A stretch of 64,000 nucleotides of DNA from an uncultured bacterium (GCA_938014885.1 CALLQI010000015.1:62001-126000), one strand, 5' to 3'. Numbered from the stretch's first letter, positions 1 to 8,322 are shown. Numbers and translations are program-made. Notes: a model not told the origin generated them from the letters alone.

Positions 1-1
1 G

Positions 2-640
2 GGTGCCAAGCAAGCCCTGCTTACGGGCCTGCTGCGGCACTTCGACAAGGGCCGCGTGCTGGTGTTCGCCCGTACCAAGCACCGTGCCGACCGCATTGTG
101 CGCAAGCTGGGCCAGGACCGCGTGAAGGCAGGCGCGATCCACAGCAACAAAACGCAAGCTCAGCGCCAGCGAATCTTGGCCGACTTCACCGAAGGCCGCG
201 TGAAGGTGCTGGTGGCCACGGACATCGTGGCGCGTGGCATTGACGTGGAAGGCATCAGCCACGTCATCAACTTTGACCTCAGTGACGAGCCCGAAAATCA
301 CATCCACCGTATCGGCCGCACGGCGCGCGCCGGGGCGGAAGGCATCGCGATTTCGTTCTGCGACGCCGACGAGGTGGAAAAGCTGTGGCAGGTCGAACGC
401 CTGCACGGCGAGGCCCTGCCCAAGGACACCGGCCACCCGGCGTACAACCCGAACATCGAAAAGGCCTACCTCGAGTTCTGCAACCGTCGCGGCGGCAAAG
501 GCTCAAGCGGTCCTTCCAAATCAGGCAAGTCCGGCGGCAACCGCCGTCGAGGCCAAGGGCAAGGCGGACAGGGCGGGCAGAACGCCAACCGCCGTCGCCG
601 TGGTCGTCGCGGCCGCCGGCCCGTGGGTGCTTCGGCGTAG
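2..640 (+). CDS. DEAD-box RNA helicase, C-terminal part (5' truncated by window)
   Basis: This is the C-terminal RecA-like lobe of an ATP-dependent DEAD-box RNA helicase (RhlE/CsdA group), which unwinds RNA in ribosome assembly or mRNA decay. The frame is open from base 2, so the gene begins upstream of the window. Visible motifs are IV (VLVFARTK), V (VATDIVARGIDV) and VI (HRIGRTARAG). After the helicase core comes a tail of about 55 residues that is almost entirely Gly, Arg, Lys, Ser and Gln, typical of the basic RNA-binding tails of this family. The pseudouridine synthase that follows 100 bp downstream has a similarly basic tail, which suggests an RNA-maturation neighbourhood. The exact subfamily cannot be fixed without the N-terminal half. 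Confidence 0.93.
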   Translation, partial: GAKQALLTGLLRHFDKGRVLVFARTKHRADRIVRKLGQDRVKAGAIHSNKTQAQRQRILADFTEGRVKVLVATDIVARGIDVEGISHVINFDLSDEPENHIHRIGRTARAGAEGIAISFCDADEVEKLWQVERLHGEALPKDTGHPAYNPNIEKAYLEFCNRRGGKGSSGPSKSGKSGGNRRRGQGQGGQGGQNANRRRRGRRGRRPVGASA

Positions 641-739
641 CCCGGCTGCTTGCTTCGGACCTGAATCGCGCTAATTCTGCGTCATTGCCAACTGCGCCAC
701 TGCCCCGGCGGGATGCCGGTGCCCTGACTGGAAACACAC

Positions 740-2191
740 ATGACCGCATCACACGAAGACAACGGCAACAAGGAACGCCTGCAGAAGATCCTTGCCCGCG
801 CCGGGCTTGGCTCACGCCGCGCCTGTGAAGAACTGATCGTGGAAGGCCGAGTGACGGTGAACGGGCAGACCGTAAGCCTGCTCGGCACCCGCGCTGACCC
901 CTTCCGCGACGCCATCACCGTCGATGGCGAAAAGCTTCGCCTCTCGAGGCCGGACTACTGGATCTACAACAAGCCCGAAGGCGTATTCCTGCACGACGAA
1001 GGCGGCGCGCACCGGCTGGAAGAGCTGATCCGCGGCGAAACCGGCCGCCTGTTCACGGCGGGCCGTCTGGACCGTGCCGCGCGTGGCCTGCTGCTGATTA
1101 CGAATGACGGCCGCATCGCGAACATCCTGACGCACCCGCGCTATCGCGTGGCGCGCGTGTACCACATCACGTGTAAGGGCAGCATTTCAAACAGCGGCGC
1201 GCGGTTGATTGAACGCGCGCTGTACTACGCCATGGACGGCGGGCACTTTGAGCCGCTGTCGGTGATCCGCCGCGTTGATGGCAAGTCGGTGGTCAAGCTG
1301 ACCTGCTATGCCGGGCTGGCCCCGTCGATCCGCGACATCTTCCTGAAGTACGGCCACGCGGTGCGCAGCATCCAGCGTGAACGCATCGGCCCGATTGAAG
1401 TGGGCAACCTGGAACCGGGCGCCGTGCGCAAGCTGCGCGGCGACGAGGTCTCCGTGCTGCTGGGCTATGCTGAGGCCGCCGAGGGTGGCCGTCTGGGCTA
1501 CGAAGAACGCGTGGTCACGCCCGCGGATTACAAGCGCACCGATGAGGGCGACGACGACCTGCGTGGGTACTTTCCGCGAAAGAAGTCAGGCGCGCGGCGC
1601 ACTAGTGCTGGCGGCCAGAAGAAGACCTCCGCGCGCGTCCACGGCAAGAGCCGCGGGCCGCGCGACTTTCACAAGGCCGGGCGTCCACGCCCGCAGCGCC
1701 GCGACGGGGAACGTGCCGATGCAGGTTCTGAGTCACGAGGCAACTACCGCAACGAGCGCAAGCCGCGCCCCGACGGTGACCGTCCGAAGCGATTCAGCGA
1801 CCGTGGGCCACGCCCCGACGGCGACCGTCCCAAGCGATTCAGCGACCGTGGACCGCGCCCTGACGGCGACCGTCCGAAGCGATTCAGCGACCGTGGGCCG
1901 CGCCCCGATGGCGACCGCCCCAAGCGCTTCGGCGACCGCAAGCCGCGCCCAGACGGCGACAGGCCCAAGCGTTTCGGCGACCGCAAGCCGCGTCCCGACG
2001 GCGACCGCCCCAAGCGTTTCGGCGACCGCAAGCCGCGCCCGGATGGCGACCGCCCCAAGCGTTTCGGCGACCGCAAGCCGCGCCCGGATGGCGACCGCCC
2101 CAAGCGTTTCGGCGACCGCAAGCCACGCCCTGACGGCGACCGTCCCAAGCGCAACTTTGGCGGGCCGCGCAAGCCGCGTCGCCCCGAGTAA
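740..2191 (+). CDS. Ribosomal large-subunit pseudouridine synthase (RluB/RsuA type) with repetitive basic tail
   Basis: Isomerises a specific uridine in rRNA to pseudouridine. Residues about 10-75 form an S4 RNA-binding domain (start QKILARAGLGSRRACEELI). Residues about 75-250 are the RsuA/RluB/E/F catalytic domain. The motif AGRLDRAARGLLLITNDG carries the catalytic Asp at residue 111. The enzyme proper ends near residue 250, the usual family length. The protein then continues for about 230 further residues that are Lys/Arg/Pro/Asp-rich and include nine copies of a 15-residue unit (listed separately). The ATG at 740 is preceded by a weak GGAAA. The tail is probably an RNA-binding extension. 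The target nucleotide cannot be read from the sequence. Confidence 0.92.
   Translation: MTASHEDNGNKERLQKILARAGLGSRRACEELIVEGRVTVNGQTVSLLGTRADPFRDAITVDGEKLRLSRPDYWIYNKPEGVFLHDEGGAHRLEELIRGETGRLFTAGRLDRAARGLLLITNDGRIANILTHPRYRVARVYHITCKGSISNSGARLIERALYYAMDGGHFEPLSVIRRVDGKSVVKLTCYAGLAPSIRDIFLKYGHAVRSIQRERIGPIEVGNLEPGAVRKLRGDEVSVLLGYAEAAEGGRLGYEERVVTPADYKRTDEGDDDLRGYFPRKKSGARRTSAGGQKKTSARVHGKSRGPRDFHKAGRPRPQRRDGERADAGSESRGNYRNERKPRPDGDRPKRFSDRGPRPDGDRPKRFSDRGPRPDGDRPKRFSDRGPRPDGDRPKRFGDRKPRPDGDRPKRFGDRKPRPDGDRPKRFGDRKPRPDGDRPKRFGDRKPRPDGDRPKRFGDRKPRPDGDRPKRNFGGPRKPRRPE
1763..2152 (+). repeat. Nine tandem 45-bp coding repeats (15-residue units)
   Basis: Nine head-to-tail copies of a 45-bp unit encode PRPDGDRPKRF(S/G)DR(G/K), inside the pseudouridine synthase gene. 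The first three copies carry FSDRG, the middle ones FGDRK, and the last diverges after DRPKR. Most differences between copies are at third codon positions. This suggests older expansion under protein-level constraint, except for copies 7 and 8, which are nearly identical and look recently duplicated. Confidence 0.95.
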
Positions 2192-2200
2192 CCAGCTTCG

Positions 2201-2221
2201 CAGCACCACGCACCAAGCACG
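2201..2221. repeat. Three degenerate heptamers (GCAC-centred) between genes
   Basis: Three consecutive seven-base units, CAGCACC, ACGCACC and AAGCACG, occupy the 39-bp gap between the pseudouridine synthase and the PDZ protein. On the other strand they read CGTGCTT, GGTGCGT, GGTGCTG. That is the same word type as the heptamers at 17214-17241 (GGTGCTT, GGTGCTC, AGTGCTC). Only one arm is seen here. Confidence 0.6.
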
Positions 2222-2230
2222 GAGAAAACC

Positions 2231-3673
2231 ATGACCCGCACGATCTTCGGACTTCTCACGCTTTGCCTGTGCGCAGCAGCATTGCAAGCGCAGGACCCCA
2301 AGGCAGCCAAGCTGCGCGAACTCAACGAGCGATACCAGGACCAGCTCACGGTCCTGACCTGGGTCACCAAGACCAGCGCCATGGGCCAGAACACAGAAAC
2401 CGAAGGCTCAGCCGCGGGCATCCTGCTCGGCGACAGCGGCCTGTTCATGGTCAGCAACCAGGTGTTTGGCGGCAGCCTCAGCGGCATGGCCGGCATGTTC
2501 GGCGGCCGCGGCAGCGCGCCCACCAACGAAAACTTCAAGCTGCACAGCCGCGACGGCAAAGAATTCGCGGCCGTGCAGGCCAGCGAAGACACCGGCGTCA
2601 ACCTGCGCTTTTTCGGTGCCAAGGGTGCTGGCAAGGGCGTCGCATTCCCCGAGAAGGCCGAAGTCCCGGCGCTGGGTGAAGAAGTCATCATCCTGGGCGT
2701 ACACGACGCGACCCTGAACTTCGCGCGCTTCTTCCGCGTGGCGCGCATCAACGCCGTGGTCGAGGACGGCAAGTACTACGGGCTCGATGGCAGCGTCGCC
2801 GATTGCTTGGGCGCGCTGGTTGTGACCTGGGAAGGCAAGCTGATCGGCATCGTCGGGCAAAAACCCGGCAAGGCGGAAGCCGGGGGCGGCGGCATCGGCC
2901 GCATTCTCGGCGGCCTCAGTGACCCGGCCAAGGCGCTTGGCAACCGCGTGCTGATGACGCCGGCCGTGTTTGCCGAAGCGATCAAGGCAGCCGAGGCAAA
3001 GGTCAAGACCGCCGGTTTCTTTGACGGCGCGGTCCTGCCCGATCAGCCCGTGACGCCCGTTCCGGCCACCTCAAGCTTCGACGGCGCCGTGGCCTCAGCC
3101 CGCTGGCGCGAGAAAACGAAAGACCAGTGGGTGCTGGTGGACGTGCGCGGCGGCGAAATCCCGGCCAAGGGCAGCAAGCTCGCGGTCGTGGACGCGGCCG
3201 GCAAAACGATCACCGAACTCAGCGTCGTTGAGCACTACAACCAGGACCCGCTGAACGCCAGCTCGCCCGTTGAGCAGCTTGGCTGCTCGGTGCCTGACGC
3301 CGACAACAAGCTCAAGATTGAAAAGGGCGCCAAGGTCATTGTCGTGCCGCCCAGCAACCAGGGCCAACCCGCACGCAGCAGCACGTTCCGCGGCATTGAC
3401 CGTTTCCTGAAAATGGACCCGGCCGTGCTGAAAGAAAACTTCGGCGGTGTGGCCGCGGGCTACCAAGTCGCACAGATTCCGGATCGCGATTCGGCCACGC
3501 GCACCGCAGGCATCAAGAACGGCGACGTGATCATCAAGGTCGGCGAAACGGAAGTAACGCCGGAGATGGACCTGGAAGCCTTCACCAAGCTGCTCAAAGA
3601 CGCCAAGGGCGAAGTCACGCTCACGGTCGTGCGCCGCGGCGGCGAGAAAATCGAAATCAAGGTAGCTGAGTAG
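2231..3673 (+). CDS. Exported PDZ-domain protein, degenerate HtrA-like protease
   Basis: 480 residues, beginning with a signal peptide (MTRTIFGLLTLCLCAAALQA, probable cleavage after QA). The ATG has GGAG six bases upstream. Residues about 40-230 look like a trypsin-like beta-barrel (AAGILLGDSGLFMVSNQVFGG region, later GKLIGIVGQ). However, the His position of the TNxHV motif reads SNQVF, and the Ser position, normally GNSGGP, reads DCLGALV, so no catalytic triad is visible. Residues about 400-480 are a PDZ domain (ATRTAGIKNGDVIIKVGETE). The protein probably acts in the periplasm as a non-catalytic scaffold or sensor. It could instead be an unrelated PDZ protein whose resemblance to a protease is superficial. 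Confidence 0.75.
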   Translation: MTRTIFGLLTLCLCAAALQAQDPKAAKLRELNERYQDQLTVLTWVTKTSAMGQNTETEGSAAGILLGDSGLFMVSNQVFGGSLSGMAGMFGGRGSAPTNENFKLHSRDGKEFAAVQASEDTGVNLRFFGAKGAGKGVAFPEKAEVPALGEEVIILGVHDATLNFARFFRVARINAVVEDGKYYGLDGSVADCLGALVVTWEGKLIGIVGQKPGKAEAGGGGIGRILGGLSDPAKALGNRVLMTPAVFAEAIKAAEAKVKTAGFFDGAVLPDQPVTPVPATSSFDGAVASARWREKTKDQWVLVDVRGGEIPAKGSKLAVVDAAGKTITELSVVEHYNQDPLNASSPVEQLGCSVPDADNKLKIEKGAKVIVVPPSNQGQPARSSTFRGIDRFLKMDPAVLKENFGGVAAGYQVAQIPDRDSATRTAGIKNGDVIIKVGETEVTPEMDLEAFTKLLKDAKGEVTLTVVRRGGEKIEIKVAE

Positions 3674-3688
3674 GTCAGCCCCGGCAGA

Positions 3689-4300
3689 TCAGCCCGACAA
3701 CGCGGCCGCGTACTCGTCGGGCGTGTCGATGTCGACCAATACGCCGGAGTTGTCGGTGGGCACTTCGCGCACCTGCGTGTAGTTGTCGTCTATGACTTTG
3801 CGGGCCGTGGCACCCTGCGGCAGTTCCATGAACGGCTGGCGGAAGCCGATGTCAACCAGCATCGGGTGGCCGCGCTTTCCTTTATGCACGGGCATCAGGA
3901 TGCGCATCAGTGAAGCGCGGGTGCGGGCGTAGGTGTCGATCAGCGCGCGCACGTCGGCGGCCTGTACCAGCGGGCAGTCCACCGGCCAGGCGATGCAGCA
4001 GTCGGTGCTGAAGTCGAGGTTCTGCATGCCAAGTTGCAGGCTGCTGGCCTGGCCCAGTTCCGGCGCGGGATTGACAAGCACGGTGGCATCGCGAAGTGCA
4101 GCCCCGGCGCGAATCGCGTCGGCATCGCGCCCAAGCACAACAAAGAATTTGGTGCAGCCGCCCGCGCGGGCTGTGTCGAGCACATGGTCGATCAGCGGCT
4201 TGCCGTGCCAATCCAGCAGCGCCTTGGGACGGCCCATCCGGGTGCTGTCGCCGGCGGCCAGCACGATCACGGCGGCGGTGATTTCAGGCAGCTCATCCAT
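3689..4300 (-). CDS. MobA/MocA-type nucleotidyltransferase
   Basis: 203-residue NTP-transferase of the MobA-like family, in which MocA transfers CMP to molybdopterin and MobA transfers GMP. The N-terminal signature VLAAGDSTRMGRPKALL matches the LAAGxSxRMGxxK nucleotide-binding loop. DCPLV, near residue 105, supplies the metal-binding Asp. A longer frame exists upstream, but the ATG at 4300 (MDELPEITAAV) fits the family N-terminus. It converges on the PDZ gene, leaving only 15 bp. An XdhC-family protein, a usual partner of MocA in xanthine-dehydrogenase maturation, lies 10 kb away. The substrate could also be a sugar nucleotide. Confidence 0.85.
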   Translation of the reverse strand: MDELPEITAAVIVLAAGDSTRMGRPKALLDWHGKPLIDHVLDTARAGGCTKFFVVLGRDADAIRAGAALRDATVLVNPAPELGQASSLQLGMQNLDFSTDCCIAWPVDCPLVQAADVRALIDTYARTRASLMRILMPVHKGKRGHPMLVDIGFRQPFMELPQGATARKVIDDNYTQVREVPTDNSGVLVDIDTPDEYAAALSG

Positions 4301-4322
4301 GGCAGCAGGATAGCGCGGCGAC

Positions 4323-4356
4323 ACGAAAAACAAACGCGGGACCCGAAGGCCCCGCG
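4323..4356 (-). terminator. Rho-independent terminator of the lipoprotein gene
   Basis: On the minus strand a nine-pair stem, CGCGGGGCC / GGTCCCGCG (one G-T pair), closes a TTCG tetraloop. It is followed by TTTGTTTTTCG. It begins 20 bp after the lipoprotein stop codon. Confidence 0.9.
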
Positions 4357-4375
4357 TTGTCAGTTGCTGCTCAGG

Positions 4376-4792
4376 TTACTCCGCCTTGAAGGCGTCCTTC
4401 ATCGCGTCACCGAGGCCGCCGAACACGGTGGCCATCATGGAGACCTTCCACTCGCCTTCCTCTTTCATGCAGACGTAGTTGAGGGTGTTCTTCTTGCCGT
4501 CTTTGTCAGTGTAGGTGACGGGCACCTTGGCCTTGTCGCCGTCGACCGTGGCCGCGCCGACTTCCCAACTGCCACCATCATCTTTGGTTTCGGACTTGTC
4601 TTTGTCTTCGCTCTTCTTGGCGCTCTCGCGCTCAGCCTTGATCAGGCAAAGCTTGAGTGCTTCTTCGTCCTGGGCTTCCATGGCCTTGTGGTAGGCCTTC
4701 ACAGCGCCTTCCGGCGTGCTGAAGTCGGGGCCGCAAGCGGTGAGTGTGAACGCAATGGCGCAAAGCAGGGCAAAGCTGAGGGTCTTGTTCAT
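4376..4792 (-). CDS. Small lipoprotein, DUF4878-like
   Basis: 138 residues. The start at 4792 is chosen because AAGGAACC precedes the ATG and gives a clean lipoprotein signal (MNKTLSFALLCAIAFTLTAC, lipobox LTAC with Cys near residue 20). The mature part begins GPDFSTPEGAVKAYHKAMEA, then has a Lys/Glu/Asp-rich helix, and ends with beta strands (KVPVTYTDKDGKKNTLNYV, EWKVSMM). This pattern resembles DUF4878/NTF2-like lipoproteins. It is probably anchored in the inner or outer membrane, function unknown. A strong terminator follows, so it is likely monocistronic. Confidence 0.85.
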   Translation of the reverse strand: MNKTLSFALLCAIAFTLTACGPDFSTPEGAVKAYHKAMEAQDEEALKLCLIKAERESAKKSEDKDKSETKDDGGSWEVGAATVDGDKAKVPVTYTDKDGKKNTLNYVCMKEEGEWKVSMMATVFGGLGDAMKDAFKAE

Positions 4793-4898
4793 CGTAGGTT
4801 CCTTTATCCGTGAATGTGACTTGAGCGACAGGCCGCAGAGTGTGCAAAGCGAGGCCCGGCCGAGCAATCGGATTTTGGGTTAAGTTTGATTGTGCGGT

Positions 4899-5678
4899 TT
4901 AGCCCGGCAGGAAGATACTGAGGCCGCCGTCCACGATAAACGTGTGGCCGTGGACCATGCTGGTGTATTCGCTGCACAGGATGGCGACTGCGTTGGCCAC
5001 GTCATCCGGCGTTACCAGCTTCTTGGCGGGCATCCACTTCAGGCTGTCGTTGAGCATCACGTCGCGGTTCGGGAAGTGCTTCAGCGCGTCGGTGTCTACG
5101 ACGCTGGCGCTTACCGTGTTCACGTTGATGCCCTGGGCGGCGTATTCAATCGCAAGGTGACGCACGAGGCTTTCGAGCGCGCCCTTGCTGCTGCCGACGG
5201 CGGCATAGTTGTTGAAAGCGCGGATCGCGCCAAGGCTGCTGACGGCCACAATGCGGCCGGTGCCGTTACCTTCGGGTCCCTTCATCAGGGCAATCGCGTG
5301 GCGTGACAGGGGCAGCAACGCGTAGGCGTTGATGTCCATGGTCCACTGCCAGTGATGGTGGGTGAGTTCTTTGCTGGGCTTGAGCACGCCGCTGGCGGCA
5401 TTGCTGACGAGGAAGTCGAGGCGACCCCACTTCTCTTTGATGGTCGAGAACATTTCTTCAATGTCCTCGTCCTTGGCGACGTTGCCCTTAAGCAGCAGCG
5501 GCTCACGCCCGCCTGATGCGTCCATGATCGCGGCGCGGGCCTCATCGGCGGCGGCGCGATTGCGCAGGTAGTTGACGGCGATATCGGCGCCGGCCTTGGC
5601 CAGCTTGACGGCGATGGCCAGCCCGATTCCACGGGTGCCGCCGGTGACGAATGCCTTTTTGCCTGCAAAGTTGAACAT
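4899..5678 (-). CDS. fabL: Enoyl-ACP reductase, FabL-type short-chain dehydrogenase
   Basis: 259 residues. It probably reduces the enoyl-ACP intermediate in the last step of fatty-acid elongation with NADPH. The N-terminal TGGTRGIGLAIA is the SDR nucleotide-binding glycine motif, and NAASGVLKP corresponds to the NNAA region. The catalytic Tyr and Lys are spaced as Y-x6-K (NYAAVGSSK), the spacing of enoyl reductases FabI/FabL rather than the Y-x3-K of ordinary SDRs. The C-terminal FIVDGGLS matches the family. The ATG at 5678 is chosen over an in-frame upstream extension because it begins directly before the first strand (MFNFAGKKAFVTGG). Alternatively it could be an uncharacterised SDR. Confidence 0.82.
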   Translation of the reverse strand: MFNFAGKKAFVTGGTRGIGLAIAVKLAKAGADIAVNYLRNRAAADEARAAIMDASGGREPLLLKGNVAKDEDIEEMFSTIKEKWGRLDFLVSNAASGVLKPSKELTHHHWQWTMDINAYALLPLSRHAIALMKGPEGNGTGRIVAVSSLGAIRAFNNYAAVGSSKGALESLVRHLAIEYAAQGINVNTVSASVVDTDALKHFPNRDVMLNDSLKWMPAKKLVTPDDVANAVAILCSEYTSMVHGHTFIVDGGLSIFLPG

Positions 5679-5708
5679 GGCTGCGCTTACCCTACTCTCA
5701 ACGGCTGT

Positions 5709-5742
5709 CACCGCTACAGGCAACAGCTTTCACCGCTACAGG
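5709..5742. promoter_or_regulatory. Direct repeats in divergent fabL/5821 promoter region
   Basis: The 12-mer CACCGCTACAGG occurs at 5709-5720 and again at 5731-5742, 22 bp apart (two helical turns). Both copies are preceded by similar bases (GGCTGT / AGCTTT). They lie in the 142-bp gap between two divergent genes, where a dimeric regulator could bind. No matching regulator is recognised. Confidence 0.4.
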
Positions 5743-5820
5743 ATGCTCTGTAACATCAGACCCCTGCGCCGCAAGTGCGCAGACAAAACGAGCGTGCGGA
5801 TTGTAGGAAGGTTCACTCCC

Positions 5821-8301
5821 ATGGGCAAACGTGTGCTGGCATGTTTTCTGGCAATTGCCGGGGTGTTTCATGCCTCGGTCACAGTCCCGGCCCAGGAAAA
5901 GCCACCCGAAGCGCCCAAGGCAAGCCTGCCCAAACCCGGCAAGTTCCTCACCCAGAGCGACCTTGAGCACGTCGAGGCCGCCCTCGAATACCTGAACCTC
6001 ACCCCCGAAGACCTGGCCTACGAAAAGAAGCACATCGACCACCGCCACCGCCTCAAAGTCTGCAATGAGGCGCTGGATGACCCCCTCAACCTGCCCAACG
6101 TCACAGAGGCGGCCTCAAACAGCTTCGCTTTGCGCAGCGAACCCGCCCTGCGCGGCATGGCCGTGTGCGAGATGCTCGATCAAGGGACCAGTCGCTGGAC
6201 CGTCGAAGAGTTGGTCAAGGACGGCGCGGAAGTGGCCAAGATTCACGAAGTGATCCAGGACCTGAATACCAAGCAGGTAGGCGTTCGCCGCAATACGCCG
6301 GAGTACGCCGAACTGGAGGCCAAGCGCAAAGTTCAGCTGGCGGCACTTGATACCTTGCTTCGCGAAACCACGACCGGCCCAGATCCCAAGTGGCTTGGCG
6401 GAGTTCAGGCAGAAGGCGAAGCACGCCCAGGCCAACAGTGGGGCGAACCCTTGATCCCCAACTTCACGGGCGCCGCGCACGCCATCACCCGCGCCGGTAC
6501 CAGCATTGATGCTAAGCATGCTGAGTACCTGGCCTCGCAGATCGCGGCCCATGTGGCCGAAGCCGAAGGACTGATCCCGGGCGCGGTCAAGCACGACCTG
6601 CCCGGCGTTGACGTCTTCGAACTGGGCGGCCGCACGCACATCACCGGCCTGATGGTGGCAGGCGCGCGTGTTTCAGCGGCCCTGCGCCTGTCGGCCGGGG
6701 AGCTTCGCGGGGCCAACTCGCCGGCAGCCCCGAAGCATTACGCTGGCGTGGTGCACAGGATTCCCGGCGTCACCGGCAACGTGGTGGCCGCGTGGCAGAC
6801 CGATTGGGGCAAGTTTGTCATCGGCGGCACCGGGCCCAACACATACGAAGGTGATGACTTTGTCGGCATTATCGACCTTGGCGGCGATGACGTGTATCGC
6901 GGCCGCGTGGCTTGTGGTGTGGGCCTTCCCGGCCGCGCGGCGATCAGCTTTGTGCTCGATCTGGGCGGCAATGACCGCTACGAAGGCGGCGACTTCACGC
7001 AGGGCTTCGGCTTTCTGGGCGTGGGCATCCTGCACGACCTGGGCTCGGGCTACGATTTTTACAGCGCCGGATTCTGTGCCCAAGGCTGCGGCCTTTGCGG
7101 CTACGGCGAGCTTTATGACGACGGCGGCAACGACATCTACCTTGCCGACAGCGGCGCGCAGGGTGCGGCCGCGTTTGGTTACGGCCACCTGATCGACGCC
7201 GCGGGCAATGACATGTACCGGGGCGCTAGGTATGTGCAGGCCTTTGCACAGGTGATGGGCGTGGGCGTGCTGACTGACGGCGCGGGCAATGACCTGTACT
7301 ACGCGGGCGGCAAGTACCTGCACCAGCCACTCTGGAACGACCGCTACCAGAGCCTCAGCCAGGGCTTCGCCATCGGCAACCGCTACGGCGGCACCGGCGG
7401 CGGCGTGGCCCTGTTGCTCGATGAAGGCGACGGCAATGACGTGTACCAGTGCGATATCTACGGCCAGGGCAGCAGCTACTGGTATTCACTGGGAATGCTG
7501 GTGGATCGCGGCGGCAATGACACGTACACGCTGGGCCAGTACGGCCAGGGCGCGGGCATACACCTCAGTGCGGCGATCCTGGTTGATCTGGCGGGCAATG
7601 ACACCTACAGCATGGGCGTGGGCCTTGGGCAAGGTGCGGCGCACGACTGGGCGATGGGCTGGCAGATCGACCGCGCCGGCGATGACTGGTACCAGGGCAA
7701 CGGGCAGGGCATGGGGCTGAACTTTTCGTTCGCGATCCTGCTGGATTGCGCGGGCAATGACAGCCACAGCACCAACGGCGAAGGCAGCATCGGCAAGGGA
7801 AGCAACAACGACATCAGCCTGCTGCTCGATCTCGGCGGCACGGACGTTTACGGCCCCAAGGAAATCAAGGACGGGCAGATCACAAAGCGCGACCGCCACG
7901 CCCTGGTGTACGACGTGCCCGAAGGCTGGTTCCCCGGTATTGACCCGTCAACCCTGCCGACAAAGCAGGACCCCGCACCGACCAAGGTGAAGGTGCAGCA
8001 CATCCTGATTTCATGGAAAGGTGCCAACCCGCGCGTCACGCCCAAAGACGCCGAGCGCACCAAAGAACAGGCCACCGCCCTGCGCGACAAAGTACTGCGG
8101 CAGGCCCGCACCAAAGGAGGCGACTGGAAGCAGCTGCAGGCTGACCACAACGAAGACAACCAGCCACACACCACCTACGAGGCCGACGCCAAGACGGCGT
8201 TGGTGAAACCGTTCCTCGACCTCTCGATGAAACTTGGCGTAGGCCAGATCGACTGGTGCGAGTCCGAGTTCGGCTACCACATCATCAAGCGCATTGAGTA
8301 A
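5821..8301 (+). CDS. Exported 12-repeat solenoid protein with C-terminal parvulin (PpiC) domain
   Basis: 826 residues. The ATG at 5821 follows AGGAAGG nine bases upstream and opens a signal peptide (MGKRVLACFLAIAGVFHASV, cleavage near PAQ). Residues about 40-345 are a helical region without a recognised family. Residues about 349-670 contain twelve imperfect units of roughly 25-36 residues centred on (I/L/V)-D-x-(G/A)-G-N-D-x-Y, for example LDLGGNDRY, YDDGGNDIY and VDRGGNDTY, each followed by a Gly/Gln-rich turn. They probably fold as a beta-solenoid, and the acidic turns could bind calcium. Residues about 721-826 match a PpiC rotamase (KVKVQHILISW ... SEFGYHIIKRIE). The protein is probably periplasmic or surface-located. 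The combination is unusual. Confidence 0.8.
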   Translation: MGKRVLACFLAIAGVFHASVTVPAQEKPPEAPKASLPKPGKFLTQSDLEHVEAALEYLNLTPEDLAYEKKHIDHRHRLKVCNEALDDPLNLPNVTEAASNSFALRSEPALRGMAVCEMLDQGTSRWTVEELVKDGAEVAKIHEVIQDLNTKQVGVRRNTPEYAELEAKRKVQLAALDTLLRETTTGPDPKWLGGVQAEGEARPGQQWGEPLIPNFTGAAHAITRAGTSIDAKHAEYLASQIAAHVAEAEGLIPGAVKHDLPGVDVFELGGRTHITGLMVAGARVSAALRLSAGELRGANSPAAPKHYAGVVHRIPGVTGNVVAAWQTDWGKFVIGGTGPNTYEGDDFVGIIDLGGDDVYRGRVACGVGLPGRAAISFVLDLGGNDRYEGGDFTQGFGFLGVGILHDLGSGYDFYSAGFCAQGCGLCGYGELYDDGGNDIYLADSGAQGAAAFGYGHLIDAAGNDMYRGARYVQAFAQVMGVGVLTDGAGNDLYYAGGKYLHQPLWNDRYQSLSQGFAIGNRYGGTGGGVALLLDEGDGNDVYQCDIYGQGSSYWYSLGMLVDRGGNDTYTLGQYGQGAGIHLSAAILVDLAGNDTYSMGVGLGQGAAHDWAMGWQIDRAGDDWYQGNGQGMGLNFSFAILLDCAGNDSHSTNGEGSIGKGSNNDISLLLDLGGTDVYGPKEIKDGQITKRDRHALVYDVPEGWFPGIDPSTLPTKQDPAPTKVKVQHILISWKGANPRVTPKDAERTKEQATALRDKVLRQARTKGGDWKQLQADHNEDNQPHTTYEADAKTALVKPFLDLSMKLGVGQIDWCESEFGYHIIKRIE

Positions 8302-8322
8302 CAGCTATCCCCGGAGTTGCCC

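Noticed and set aside
1763..2152. CRISPR-like array of regular repeats
   Set aside because: Units are directly adjacent without unique spacers and keep a single reading frame inside the pseudouridine synthase; it is a coding minisatellite.
1744..2772. Long minus-strand frames across the repeat-tail gene and the PDZ gene
   Set aside because: They are shadows produced by the high GC content and 45-bp repeats; no start signal or family is evident and the plus-strand genes are clear.
8311..8322. TTG at 8317 as start of the trypsin-like protease
   Set aside because: The ATG at 8323 has the better-spaced GGAG and starts the signal peptide directly.
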